Assembly (NCBI GenBank): GCA_023409535.1
Contig: JAEYGZ010000013.1
Coordinates: 62,001 to 126,000, forward strand
Direction: 5' to 3'
Source of the DNA: Bacillota bacterium
GTDB lineage: Bacteria; Bacillota; Clostridia; Lachnospirales; Lachnospiraceae
DNA: 64,000 nt
Shown here: positions 18,491 to 27,092 of the stretch, piece after piece
Numbering within the stretch: position 1 is the stretch's first letter
How the letters are laid out: each line of letters begins with the position of its first letter
Notes under the pieces: generated by a model
The model's database searches: none
Told to the model about the DNA's origin: nothing
What the model saw: the letters and a program-made list of their open reading frames with translations, nothing else
Program-made: the position numbers and the translations under genes

Positions 18491-19798
18491 ATGAAAAAGC
18501 AAAAGATTAAAGTAACACAATTACTGGTATTATTGTCGTTATTTTTTGCACTGGTGGCAGGAGATGTTATACTGCCAGGTGCGGCAGCAGAGGCAGCAAC
18601 AAAGAAAACTGCCATAAGCGCAACAGAGATGACAATCCCTGTTGGTAAGATGGACAGCAAGGTTTATTGGGTAAAGGATTCCTATGGAATTGACAGCGGG
18701 AAGAAGCTTTCCGTACAAAACCCGGTAAAGGGAGCAACTTATCAATTCACCTCGAGCAACACCAAGGTTGCTACCATCGGCAAGAGCGGCGGCTATCTCA
18801 CAGGAGTTAAGGCCGGAAGCGCAACGATTACCCTCACACAGACCTTAAAGAGCAAAAAAACCACCATCGGTAAATGCAAGGTTACTGTGAAAAAGGCTTC
18901 TTTATCAGTGAATGAATATGACAATGAATTTGCCATCGAAAGCGGTAAATATGATCTTGCATATTATTATAACGGTTATGAACCTTTATATGGTATAGCA
19001 TACCGTAATCCGGGTGCCACCTATTCTGTGACCTCAAGCAGTGATAATTTCACGATTAAAGAAGTAAAATATGATGCTTCTAAAGTGAAAGAGATGACAG
19101 ACCAGAAAGAATATCAAAGCATGCTTAAGGAGTATATCGGAAGCGGCTACTTTTACGGATATCAATACACAGCAAAGAAGGCAGGCACCTACACAATTAC
19201 GGTGAAGGAGACCTATAATAAGAAAACAACTACTTTAGGCAGCTTTAAGGTGGAGGTAAAAGATCCTGCCATCGCTGAGCCTAAGCAGAATATACTCATC
19301 GGCAGTTCTGTGGATGCGTTATCTTTGGTTAATTACACCAAGGCAGATACCAATTATTATTTTGAAATTAAAGATTATGATGAGGTTAATCAGGATAATA
19401 ATGTATTAAGATTTATACAAAATGACAGTACACTGTTATTATATGCAAATAAAATCGGCACCGTGGATGTTACGGTAAAAGAAGGTTCGGAACAGGGAAC
19501 GGTAATCGGAACAGTTACCTTTGTGGTAGCTGAGGCTCCGTGCGAAGGTATTACTGTAGAGCCGGAATTTTCTACCTATGTAGGTGATGATTATTTCAGC
19601 GTATATTATGACTTGGAGCCTTGGGATACTACAGATAAGGTTACCATTGAGTCTGACAATTCTGAGGTTTTAAAAGTAGAGTATGACCAGGAAAGCGAAT
19701 CTTGGGTTTATACCCCTCTGAAAGTCGGAGAAGCAAACGTTACAATTAAGGCTGGAAACCAGTCAGCAACAACCAAGGTTATTGTTGAAGAGTGGTAA
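18491..19798 (+). CDS. Secreted protein with bacterial Ig-like (BIG_2) domains
   Basis: A 435-residue protein. A signal peptide covers residues ~1-37 (basic KKQKIK, hydrophobic VTQLLVLLSLFFALVAG, small residues AAAEAA at the cut). A BIG_2-type Ig fold follows at ~40-135 (SSNTKVATIGKSGGYLTGVKAG, then SATITLT), then two or three less regular beta domains with similar endings (AGTYTITVKET, VGEANVTIKAG). There is no LPXTG or membrane anchor, so it is released or held to the wall non-covalently. GAAGGAG at 18478-18484 selects the ATG at 18491 over one at 18476. It has its own promoter and terminator. A role as partner of the neighbouring polysaccharide is possible but unproven. Confidence 0.75.
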   Translation: MKKQKIKVTQLLVLLSLFFALVAGDVILPGAAAEAATKKTAISATEMTIPVGKMDSKVYWVKDSYGIDSGKKLSVQNPVKGATYQFTSSNTKVATIGKSGGYLTGVKAGSATITLTQTLKSKKTTIGKCKVTVKKASLSVNEYDNEFAIESGKYDLAYYYNGYEPLYGIAYRNPGATYSVTSSSDNFTIKEVKYDASKVKEMTDQKEYQSMLKEYIGSGYFYGYQYTAKKAGTYTITVKETYNKKTTTLGSFKVEVKDPAIAEPKQNILIGSSVDALSLVNYTKADTNYYFEIKDYDEVNQDNNVLRFIQNDSTLLLYANKIGTVDVTVKEGSEQGTVIGTVTFVVAEAPCEGITVEPEFSTYVGDDYFSVYYDLEPWDTTDKVTIESDNSEVLKVEYDQESESWVYTPLKVGEANVTIKAGNQSATTKVIVEEW

Positions 19799-19822
19799 AT
19801 AATAGTAATAGAATTTAACGGT

Positions 19823-19858
19823 AAAATTAGCTATCCGGTCCCGGATAGCTAATTTTAT
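19823..19858 (+). terminator. Rho-independent terminator after the Ig-like gene
   Basis: A perfect 16-bp inverted repeat (AAAATTAGCTATCCGG at 19823-19838, its complement at 19841-19856) has only two bases between the arms. A short T-rich tract follows. It lies 25 bases after the stop codon at 19796-19798. The A-tract on the left arm means it could also work for a transcript from the opposite strand. Confidence 0.75.
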
Positions 19859-19967
19859 TGGGCGTTCGGCAGGCACACGTTCCAGCGGGCAAAAGTTCCC
19901 TGTTCCCCCGGCATTGGGAAGAATTGAACTTTTGCAGCTGTGAGCAAACGGAACCTTATGCCTTCAG

Positions 19968-19998
19968 GCATCGTGATGGATAATCTCGGTGCTTTTTT
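19968..19998 (+). terminator. Rho-independent terminator of the structured RNA
   Basis: GCATCG (19968-19973) pairs with CGGTGC (19987-19992) through one G-T pair. After a T-T mismatch the stem continues with GAT/ATC around a five-base loop. Six T residues follow directly (19993-19998). The upstream half is shared with an alternative hairpin at 19958-19971. Confidence 0.65.
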
Positions 19999-20194
19999 AT
20001 TTGAGTTATTGTTATATATTGCTGTGAACTGTGTCCATATAAATAGAATCCTGTTGCAAATTAAACAGAATAAAGCAATATACATTAATTTCTCAATACA
20101 ATTCTAACAAGATTGAAGTAGAATTGTTTATTGTGCATTGGTAATATAGATATCAGGTTAATGCACTGATTTATCAAGGGAAGGGAAGTTTAGT
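19999..20194 (+). promoter_or_regulatory. Leader of the sugar locus with an inverted repeat
   Basis: This 196-base AT-rich stretch has no open frame of note. It holds an inverted repeat, GTGCATT (20133-20139) and AATGCAC (20160-20166), spaced by 20 bases, and a strong purine-rich ribosome binding site (AAGGGAAGGGAAG, about 20177-20189). A weak promoter candidate is TTGCAA (20054-20059) with TATACA (20079-20084), but the 19-base gap is long. The repeat could be an operator for the AraC-type regulator at 27917-28777 (inference). Confidence 0.4.
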
Positions 20195-21418
20195 ATGAAA
20201 GTAATTATTTTAGGAGCAGGCGGACGAGGAAGAAACTATACGCGGTTTTGCAAGCAATATAATGCGGATATTGTTGCCATAGCAGATCCTGATGCAAAAA
20301 AATTAAATAAGCTGGCAAGGGATTTTGATCTTCCTGAGGAAAGCTTATACAAGGATTGGACGCAGGTTTTGTCAAAAGAAAAGTTTGCGGATGCCGTTAT
20401 TAATGCAACGCCTGACAAAGTCCATTATTTATCAACGATGGCAGCCTTGGACAAAGGATATCATGTATTGGTGGAAAAACCGATGTCTACATCGGAGCAG
20501 GAATGTATCGATATGGTGGAAAAGGCGGAAGAAAAGAAATTAATTCTTATGGTATGTCATGTATTGCGTTATGCGCCGTTTTTTGAAAAACTGAAAGAGC
20601 TCCTGGACGAAGAATGGATCGGCCGGCTCGTCAATATGGAAATGACTGAAAATTGCGCTCACTGGCATTTTGTTCATTCTTATGTAAGGGGAGTTTTCAG
20701 GAATGAAACCATTTCCAGTCCGTTTATCCTGGCAAAATCCTGTCATGATCTGGATCTGATCGGTTATCTGACAGGAAAGAAATGCTTATCCGTAGTTTCC
20801 GAAGGAAATCTTCAATATTACAAAGAAGAGAATGCCCCGGAAGGTGCGCCGGCCTTTTGCCTTGACGGATGCCCTTATGAAACCTCCTGTCCTTATTTTG
20901 CACCCAGGCTGTATTTAAATCAGATTACCAGAGTGGGATGGCCCACGGAAAGCATCTGTGCGGATACCTCCTTCACAGCCCGCTATGAGGCACTGAAAAA
21001 CGGTCAATATGGGAGATGTGTTTTCCGGTGTGATAATGATGTCTGTGATCATCAAAGTGCGATCTTTACGATGGAGGATGGTCTGATTGTATCCTTCAAT
21101 ATGACGGGCTTTTCCAGCGAGAATACCAGAACTCTGCGTATTTTCGGAACCAAGGGCGATATTAGAGGCCATTTGGACCGCGGTGAGCTTGAAGTGTATG
21201 ATTTTCTAAGCAAAGAAAAGAAAGCAGTATCGATACAGTCGGAGACAATTGTTTCCAGCCATGGAGGCGGAGATGCCAGATTGCTGAAAGACTTTTTGGA
21301 TGCGGTGGCTGGCAATGGCGGCAGCATGAAAACGCTGGCCCGTTTGTCCCTGCAGAGCCACATAATGGCTTTTGCTGCAGAAAGATCGAGAAAAGAAGGA
21401 AAAAGGATTCAACTTTAG
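20195..21418 (+). CDS. Gfo/Idh/MocA family oxidoreductase
   Basis: A 407-residue NAD(P)-dependent sugar dehydrogenase-type protein. The Rossmann motif is VIILGAGGRGRNY; the family motif EKPMS lies near residue 95, and a C-terminal alpha/beta substrate domain follows with SCHDLDLIGYLTG. A cysteine cluster, CLDGCPYETSCPYF, sits between the catalytic region and the C-terminal sheet; a similar cluster is found in the second paralogue at 23458. It is the first gene of the sugar locus and is 15 bases from the esterase gene. It probably oxidises or epimerises a sugar or amino sugar; the substrate cannot be read from sequence. Confidence 0.85.
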   Translation: MKVIILGAGGRGRNYTRFCKQYNADIVAIADPDAKKLNKLARDFDLPEESLYKDWTQVLSKEKFADAVINATPDKVHYLSTMAALDKGYHVLVEKPMSTSEQECIDMVEKAEEKKLILMVCHVLRYAPFFEKLKELLDEEWIGRLVNMEMTENCAHWHFVHSYVRGVFRNETISSPFILAKSCHDLDLIGYLTGKKCLSVVSEGNLQYYKEENAPEGAPAFCLDGCPYETSCPYFAPRLYLNQITRVGWPTESICADTSFTARYEALKNGQYGRCVFRCDNDVCDHQSAIFTMEDGLIVSFNMTGFSSENTRTLRIFGTKGDIRGHLDRGELEVYDFLSKEKKAVSIQSETIVSSHGGGDARLLKDFLDAVAGNGGSMKTLARLSLQSHIMAFAAERSRKEGKRIQL

Positions 21419-21433
21419 GAAGGAAAACATCTT

Positions 21434-23461
21434 ATGAACATAAAGGAGCTGGAAAGCTATCAGCCTTCTCATTTCTATGATATGAAAAGCCAGTTAAAGG
21501 ATTATGTATATCATAATACCTTTAAGAATCTGGAGAAAGGAAGGAGCGCCCGTTCTGAAATTGAGACAATAGAGCAGCTGCAGGAGCGTCAGGCGTTTGT
21601 AAGAAGGATCTTTATAGAGGCATTGGGCGATATCCCATCCTGTGAGACGCCTTTAAATCCTCATGTAACCGGTATTGTAGCAGGGGACGGTTTTCAGATT
21701 GAGAAAGTGATTTATGAATCAAGACCGGACTGTTTTGTGACAGCCAATTTATATATCCCTGCTTCTGTCAATCAACCTTCTGCGGCAGTTTTGTTCCTTT
21801 GCGGACATGATCCCCTGGCAAAACACAGCGTTGAGTATCAGACTGCGTGCCAATATCTTGCCAAAAGCGGGTTGATCGTTCTGGTTCCGGATCCTGTCGG
21901 ACAGGGGGAACGGTTCAGTTATTATGAAAATGGAACAGAAGTGGTGGCTCAGGGAACAACGGAACATACCCATGCCGGATTTCAGTGCCTGGCAACAGGA
22001 TACCCATCCGCAAGGTATTTCCTTCATGACGCAGTACGTGCAATTGATTATCTGATCAGCCGTCCGGAGGTTGATCCTGAAAACATCGGAGTAACAGGCA
22101 ATTCCGGAGGGGGAACGCAAACAAGCATGCTGATGCTTTATGAGGAAAGAATTAAGGCATTCGCACCGGGGACTTTTATTACAAGCTATGAAGAGAATAT
22201 CCTCACCGGCGTTGCGCAGGATTCGGAACAGAACTGGCCGGGACTGGTAAGCTTCGGCTTTGACCATGAAGACATTTTGCTGAGCGTTGCACCCAAACCG
22301 GTTGCAATCCTTGCGGCATCCTATGATTTCTTCCCGATTGAAGGAACAAGAGAAACAGTGAAAAATGCAAGCAGATACTGGGAATTCTATGGGGAACAGG
22401 AAAAGCTCAGCTATTATGAGGATGCTGTAAAGCATTCTTATTCCATCAACCATGCCAGATTTGCCACAGATTTCTTTCGGAGAGTTTTGGAGGTCCCTGC
22501 TTCAAAGGTTTCCGCCGCGCCGGACCGGATGGTAATAAAGCTATTTGAGCCAGAGGTACTTTGGTGTACGGATACCGGACAGGTCAGGGCGGAAAAAACG
22601 GAAGCAGCCATTATTTTTGACGAAAACCTTAAGCTGATGCATCAGCTTCAAAGGGAGCGGAATGCATTCGCACCGGAAGAGAAGGAGAAAACAGCATATC
22701 AATGGCTGAAGGAAAAGGTCTTTTATGCACGCTGCCAGTCTGCCGTTCACTTAAGGGAGGTTACAGAGTTTGAATATGATGGTCTGTCTGTAAAATCTTA
22801 TCTCTGGAATGCCCAGGAGAGCGTAATGAGCCACTGCTTTGCGATAAAGAGAAGCGGCTTTGGCGGACAAACAGCATTGCCGGTCATAGCCATATGGGCT
22901 GGCGGCACTTCGAAATTAAAAGAGCATATGGAGTGGATAGGGCAGGAATGTCAAAAAGGCAGCACGGTCTTTGTATTAAATACCTCCGGTGTGGGCGGAA
23001 TTGCACCGTATCAATTTGGAAGCCGGGGAATATCTGATTTATTCGGTACTACCTACAAATTGGGGGATGACCTGATACGCATGGGAGATAGTATATGTGC
23101 GCTCAGAACCTATGATGTGATACGAATGATCGATATGCTGCAGGAGTTCAAGGGAATTGACAAAGAGGGGATACAGATCTATGTACAGGGTGATCAGGGA
23201 ATGTACGGCCTTCTTGCAGCCTTCCTTGATCAACGAATCAAACACATCACGGTCCAGGGGCAGATTCCCGATTTTTCGGATTGGGTTGGTTCACGCTATG
23301 CTAGGAAGGAAGATGCAATGAGTATTGTTTTCCCCCAGGTGCTCAAATATTTTGACCTGAGTGAGTTGGCCGAATGGCTGCGGAAAGACAACAGGCTGAA
23401 GGATCGGCCGGATCGCCGCAGGGGAAGAACAGATTCAGAAGAAGGGAAGATAAAAAAATGA
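21434..23461 (+). CDS. Large alpha/beta hydrolase, acetyl-esterase-like
   Basis: A 675-residue protein. The N-terminal half (~80-350) is an alpha/beta hydrolase: VLFLCGHDPLAKHS, VPDPVGQGERFSYY, the nucleophile elbow GNSGGGTQTSM with Ser224, and a histidine in the HSYSINHARF region. This resembles acetyl xylan esterase/peptidase S9-like enzymes. The C-terminal half (~400-640) has a second, degenerate hydrolase-like fold (VIAIWAGGTSKLKEHMEWIG, IYVQGDQGMYGLLAAFLD) in which the serine elbow reads GDQGM, so it is probably not catalytic. No signal peptide, so it would act on imported sugars, removing acyl groups before the dehydrogenases and NagA act (inference). Its stop overlaps the next ATG. Confidence 0.7.
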   Translation: MNIKELESYQPSHFYDMKSQLKDYVYHNTFKNLEKGRSARSEIETIEQLQERQAFVRRIFIEALGDIPSCETPLNPHVTGIVAGDGFQIEKVIYESRPDCFVTANLYIPASVNQPSAAVLFLCGHDPLAKHSVEYQTACQYLAKSGLIVLVPDPVGQGERFSYYENGTEVVAQGTTEHTHAGFQCLATGYPSARYFLHDAVRAIDYLISRPEVDPENIGVTGNSGGGTQTSMLMLYEERIKAFAPGTFITSYEENILTGVAQDSEQNWPGLVSFGFDHEDILLSVAPKPVAILAASYDFFPIEGTRETVKNASRYWEFYGEQEKLSYYEDAVKHSYSINHARFATDFFRRVLEVPASKVSAAPDRMVIKLFEPEVLWCTDTGQVRAEKTEAAIIFDENLKLMHQLQRERNAFAPEEKEKTAYQWLKEKVFYARCQSAVHLREVTEFEYDGLSVKSYLWNAQESVMSHCFAIKRSGFGGQTALPVIAIWAGGTSKLKEHMEWIGQECQKGSTVFVLNTSGVGGIAPYQFGSRGISDLFGTTYKLGDDLIRMGDSICALRTYDVIRMIDMLQEFKGIDKEGIQIYVQGDQGMYGLLAAFLDQRIKHITVQGQIPDFSDWVGSRYARKEDAMSIVFPQVLKYFDLSELAEWLRKDNRLKDRPDRRRGRTDSEEGKIKK

Positions 23462-24684
23462 AAAAGTACGTTATCGTAGGCGCAGGTATGAGAGGCTATT
23501 ATATGTACGGCAAGCGGATATCTGCGGAGGAATATAAGAAGGATGCGTCCATAGAAGGAATTTATGACGTCAACCCGGTGCGGGCGAGAGAGTTCGCAAA
23601 GGACTGCGGTAATTTTCCGGTTTATGATAACTTTGACAGGATGCTGGAAGAAGTAAAGCCGGACTATGTTATCGTTACTACTGTTGATTGCTGCCATCAT
23701 GAATATATCATCAAAGCACTGGAAGCGGGTTGTGATGTGATTTCAGAGAAGCCTATGACGATTGATGAAGAAAAGTGCAATGCGATTCTGGAGGCGGAAA
23801 AAAGAACCGGCAAACGGGTCCGTGTTACCTTTAACATGAGGTTTATGCCTTATATGCAGAAGGTAAAGCAGATGGTAAAAAGCGGTATAATCGGAGAGAT
23901 TCTTAGCGTTGACCTGGAATGGCATCTGGACACGAAGCATGGTGCGGATTATTTCAGAAGATGGCACCGGAATATGGAAAAAAGCGGCAGCCTTTTGCTC
24001 CACAAGTCAACGCACCATTTTGACATTATAAACTGGTGGCTTGATTCCTATCCCGAAGAAGTAAGCGCATTCGGAACCAGGAGCTTTTATGGACCCACAA
24101 GAAAAGAAAGGGGAACCAGATGTCTTACCTGCCGGTATAAGTCTTCCTGCGAATATTACTGGAATATCGAGGATGGCGGAGATCCCTTCTATAAGCGTTT
24201 TTATCTGGAAGCGGAGCAAGAAGACGGATACATCAGAGATTCCTGTGTGTTTGACGAAAGCATCAGCATTTACGACAGTATGGCAGTCAATGTGAAATAT
24301 CAAAGCGGAGCATTGCTGAGCTATTCTTTGATTGCCCACAGCCCTTATGAAGGCTGGAGGGCTTCCATCAATGGTGCGAAGGGAAGGCTGGAGGTCGGAG
24401 AGATCTATACCGGGCATGGATCGGAGGATTTATGTAATTCTGTGAAATTATATAACCGTGAGGGTGAATTGATTACCTATCGTATTCCTAAATTAACGGG
24501 AAGTCACGGCGGCGGGGATGATAAGCTGATCAGGATGCTGGTGAAAGAGGAAACGAGAGATGAATTGGGAGTGCTGGCAACCTCTATGGATGGTGCGATG
24601 TCTTTGCTGATCGGTGCGGCTGCCAATCTCTCTATCAAAAACAAAAAAGTAGTTTCCGTTCAGAATTTGTTGAAATGCCTATGA
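23458..24684 (+). CDS. Gfo/Idh/MocA family oxidoreductase (second paralogue)
   Basis: A 408-residue protein with the nucleotide motif KYVIVGAGMRGYYMYG, the EKPMT motif, and the HKSTHHFDIINWWL region with the conserved histidine and aspartate of the family. A cysteine cluster, CLTCRYKSSCEYYW, is equivalent to that in the gene at 20195 but not identical. The ATG at 23458 overlaps the esterase stop (ATGA); an upstream in-frame start inside the esterase gene was rejected. Two such dehydrogenases in one operon often carry out coupled redox steps (oxidation, elimination or epimerisation, reduction), which is inferred here. Confidence 0.85.
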   Translation: MKKYVIVGAGMRGYYMYGKRISAEEYKKDASIEGIYDVNPVRAREFAKDCGNFPVYDNFDRMLEEVKPDYVIVTTVDCCHHEYIIKALEAGCDVISEKPMTIDEEKCNAILEAEKRTGKRVRVTFNMRFMPYMQKVKQMVKSGIIGEILSVDLEWHLDTKHGADYFRRWHRNMEKSGSLLLHKSTHHFDIINWWLDSYPEEVSAFGTRSFYGPTRKERGTRCLTCRYKSSCEYYWNIEDGGDPFYKRFYLEAEQEDGYIRDSCVFDESISIYDSMAVNVKYQSGALLSYSLIAHSPYEGWRASINGAKGRLEVGEIYTGHGSEDLCNSVKLYNREGELITYRIPKLTGSHGGGDDKLIRMLVKEETRDELGVLATSMDGAMSLLIGAAANLSIKNKKVVSVQNLLKCL

Positions 24685-24734
24685 TTTTTATCAGGGCTTT
24701 CATATATAAAATATTAAATAAGGAGAAGAGAAGT

Positions 24735-26087
24735 ATGAAAAAAAAGTTACTTAGTGTAGTTCTTGCTTTAACAATGTTAGTAACGGCACTGGCAGGCTGC
24801 AGTTCTTCGGAAAAGAAGAACGATACGACACCAACAGGTCAGACAGATCAGCAGACGACGGAAGGTCCCACAGAAGCGCCGGCACCTGTTACTTTGAAGC
24901 TGGGATTACCGGGTGGTTATGATGTAACAAGCAAAGAAATTATTGAGGGATTTAAAACTGCCTATCCCAACATTACCTTAGTAATTGATGAAGCACCCTG
25001 GGGGGATTTTACAAAAAAGATCACAACCCAGATTGCAGGCGGAAATGCGCCTGATATATGGTTCCAGGAGAATGCCGCGGTATTGGGCTACGGAGCCATG
25101 GGTGCGGCAGAGGATTTAACACCGTTTATCGCAAGGGATTTAAATACGGAGGAGTATTCCTCCGCGCTGTTCTCCGCGAAGGACGGGGATAAAGTCTGGG
25201 GCGCTCCTCATGGAGGAAATCCGATTGCATTGGCGTATAATAAGGATTTATTTGATGCGGCAGGTGTTCCCTATCCGACCGACAGCTGGACCTATGATGA
25301 TATGATTAATGCGGCAAAAACTCTTACAAAGGATAATAACGGAGACGGAAAAACAGATGTCTATGGATTGATCACGGGCTTTGGAATTACGGACGGATGG
25401 TTCCCCTGGATTAAATCCGCCGGCGGACAAGCATTGGATGAAACAAAGACAAATGCAGTGTTTAATGATGATAAATCTTTAAAAGGTATTACGGAATGGT
25501 TTAATACGGTGAATACCTATAAGATAAGCCCTTCCAGAGCTGCCATGAATGAGCTGGGCGGAACAGCCCAAATGTTTGGCAACGGTATGGGAGCCATGAT
25601 GTTTTTACAGTATAGTCAGGGGGCGACCGTATTGAATGTGAATTTCCCCGATTTAAATTATGACACGGTTAAAATCCCGTCAGGATTTGACGGCAGTCCC
25701 AGGGTCGTTCCGAACATTGGCAACAGCTGGATCATCTATTCAAAAGCAAAGGCTGAAAATAAAGAAGCGGCCTGGACCTTCTTAAAATACTATTTAAGCT
25801 ATGAGGCACAAAAGCTTGTCGCTGCCAGCGGCGCCACACTTCCTGTCAATAACCAGGCGCTTGCAGAGCTTGACAATACGGGAAGCAAGCCGCTGAATAA
25901 AAAAGCGTATACAGAGGGCGTGGACGAAGCCGGCGTGACCCTGGATGAAAATAAATGCTGGAATGAGTGGAGAACAGCGGCCCAACCTATCTTTGACGAT
26001 ATTATCGACGGCAATACAGATGCAGCGGTAGGATTAAAGGATATTCATGACAAAGTGCAGAAGGTATTGGATGAAAATTTTAATTAA
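24735..26087 (+). CDS. Sugar ABC transporter substrate-binding lipoprotein
   Basis: A 450-residue extracellular solute-binding protein of the family-1 (maltose-type) class. The N-terminus KKKLLSVVLALTMLVTALAG is followed by Cys22, giving the lipobox LAGC, so the mature protein is lipid-anchored. A Thr/Gln-rich linker precedes the binding domain. Typical features include IAGGNAPDIWFQENAAV and WTFLKYYLSYEAQKLVAASG. AGGAGAAGAG at 24721-24730 selects the ATG at 24735. Two permease genes follow. An inverted repeat between this gene and the permeases could keep the binding protein more abundant. Confidence 0.92.
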   Translation: MKKKLLSVVLALTMLVTALAGCSSSEKKNDTTPTGQTDQQTTEGPTEAPAPVTLKLGLPGGYDVTSKEIIEGFKTAYPNITLVIDEAPWGDFTKKITTQIAGGNAPDIWFQENAAVLGYGAMGAAEDLTPFIARDLNTEEYSSALFSAKDGDKVWGAPHGGNPIALAYNKDLFDAAGVPYPTDSWTYDDMINAAKTLTKDNNGDGKTDVYGLITGFGITDGWFPWIKSAGGQALDETKTNAVFNDDKSLKGITEWFNTVNTYKISPSRAAMNELGGTAQMFGNGMGAMMFLQYSQGATVLNVNFPDLNYDTVKIPSGFDGSPRVVPNIGNSWIIYSKAKAENKEAAWTFLKYYLSYEAQKLVAASGATLPVNNQALAELDNTGSKPLNKKAYTEGVDEAGVTLDENKCWNEWRTAAQPIFDDIIDGNTDAAVGLKDIHDKVQKVLDENFN

Positions 26088-26148
26088 TCGCTGCAGCATT
26101 GCAGGCATTGGATAAGAAATTTATTATAACTCGATCATTAATTGCATT

Positions 26149-26181
26149 GTGGGGGAGGAAGCACCGAATGAAATCCCCCAC
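26149..26181 (+). repeat. Intercistronic hairpin between binding protein and permease genes
   Basis: GTGGGGGA (26149-26156) pairs with TCCCCCAC (26174-26181) with a 17-base loop and no T-run. It is more likely an mRNA-stabilising or processing hairpin than a full terminator, as is usual after a binding-protein gene. Confidence 0.6.
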
Positions 26182-26213
26182 TTGTAATTATAAATATTGG
26201 GAAAGGAGGAAGA

Positions 26214-27092
26214 ATGAAAAAAAGTAATTTTTGGGGCCTGTTCTTCGTATCACCATTTATTTTTGGAATTTTGGTGTTTTTTATATTTCCCGTTTTGTTT
26301 TCAGGATATATCTCCTTTACAAAGTGGGATATGTTTAATTCACCCCAATGGGTTGGACTAAAGAACTGGATTGATGCCCTAAAGGATCCTGTTATCTGGA
26401 TATCATTTCGAAACGTCTTTTACTTTGCGTTGATATTTGTTCCTCTTCAAACGTTATTTGCCCTTATCATTGCGCATTTTCTAAATCAAAAAATAAGGCT
26501 GAAGGGATTTTTCAGAGCATGCTATTTTCTTCCTAATGTTACTCCCTGGGTAGCAGGAGCTATCGTATGGAAATTTTTGTATGGATATGAATACGGGCTA
26601 TTGAACTATATTTTGCGGGTATTTGGACTCCAGGGTTCCCATTGGTATGACAGCGGTTACTGGTGGGTTGCAATTGGAAGCCTTGCAATCATGAATGTAT
26701 GGAAGGGCATGGGCCAGACCATGGTTATCATGCTGGCCGGCATGCAAAACGTACCGGCTGAAATTATCGAGGCTGCGAGAACAGAAGGAGCAAATAAAAG
26801 ACTGATCTTCTGGAAGATCACGGTTCCCTTGATCTCTCCTACGGTATTTTTGACCATGATCCTGTCAACCATCGCCGCATTTACGGCTTTTGATGTATTC
26901 CTGACCATGTTTGATGTGTTTTCCTTACCGGTCCAAAACAGCGTTGTTAATCTTATGGTTTACCGTCAAGCCTTTGTTTACGGGAAAATGGGCCCTGCGT
27001 CCGCGATGGCCTGGCTGCTGTTTTTGGTAATATTAATAATAACCCTGGTGCAAAAGAAATTTGAAAAGAGGTGGGTATATTATGACAACTAG
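26214..27092 (+). CDS. Sugar ABC transporter permease (MalF/UgpA type)
   Basis: A 292-residue inner membrane protein with six helices. The EAA loop EIIEAARTEGANKRLIFWKI, which contacts the ATPase, is clearly present near residue 182. The N-terminus (FFVSPFIFGILVFFIFPVLF) is typical of the MalF/UgpA subclass. AAAGGAGGAAGA precedes the ATG. It overlaps the second permease by 11 bases. No ATPase gene is found in this locus, so a shared MsmX-type ATPase encoded elsewhere is probably used (inference). Confidence 0.92.
   Translation: MKKSNFWGLFFVSPFIFGILVFFIFPVLFSGYISFTKWDMFNSPQWVGLKNWIDALKDPVIWISFRNVFYFALIFVPLQTLFALIIAHFLNQKIRLKGFFRACYFLPNVTPWVAGAIVWKFLYGYEYGLLNYILRVFGLQGSHWYDSGYWWVAIGSLAIMNVWKGMGQTMVIMLAGMQNVPAEIIEAARTEGANKRLIFWKITVPLISPTVFLTMILSTIAAFTAFDVFLTMFDVFSLPVQNSVVNLMVYRQAFVYGKMGPASAMAWLLFLVILIITLVQKKFEKRWVYYDN

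Larger units (their letters stand above)
19821..19998 (+). ncRNA. Candidate structured RNA or attenuator, class unknown
   Basis: No gene fits here, but pairing is dense. GCAAAAGTTC (19889-19898) pairs perfectly with GAACTTTTGC (19926-19935), enclosing TTCCC (19903-19907) with GGGAA (19916-19920). ATGCCT (19958-19963) pairs with AGGCAT (19966-19971). The last four bases of that hairpin, GCAT, are also the start of a terminator stem (GCATCG with CGGTGC), so the two folds exclude each other, as in riboswitches and attenuators. GTTCC near 19880 could pair with GGAAC near 19950 to close a junction. A possible promoter is TTGAAG (19785-19790), 18 bases, TAGAAT (19809-19814). No known riboswitch consensus was recognised. 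Confidence 0.45.

Noticed and set aside
19861..19998. Cyclic-di-GMP (GEMM) riboswitch
   Set aside because: Tempting because of the Pel locus nearby, but the conserved GEMM-I and GEMM-II blocks are not present. Kept only as an unclassified structured RNA.
21749..22453. 234-codon open frame on the minus strand
   Set aside because: Lies antisense within the esterase catalytic half; no independent coding signal was seen.
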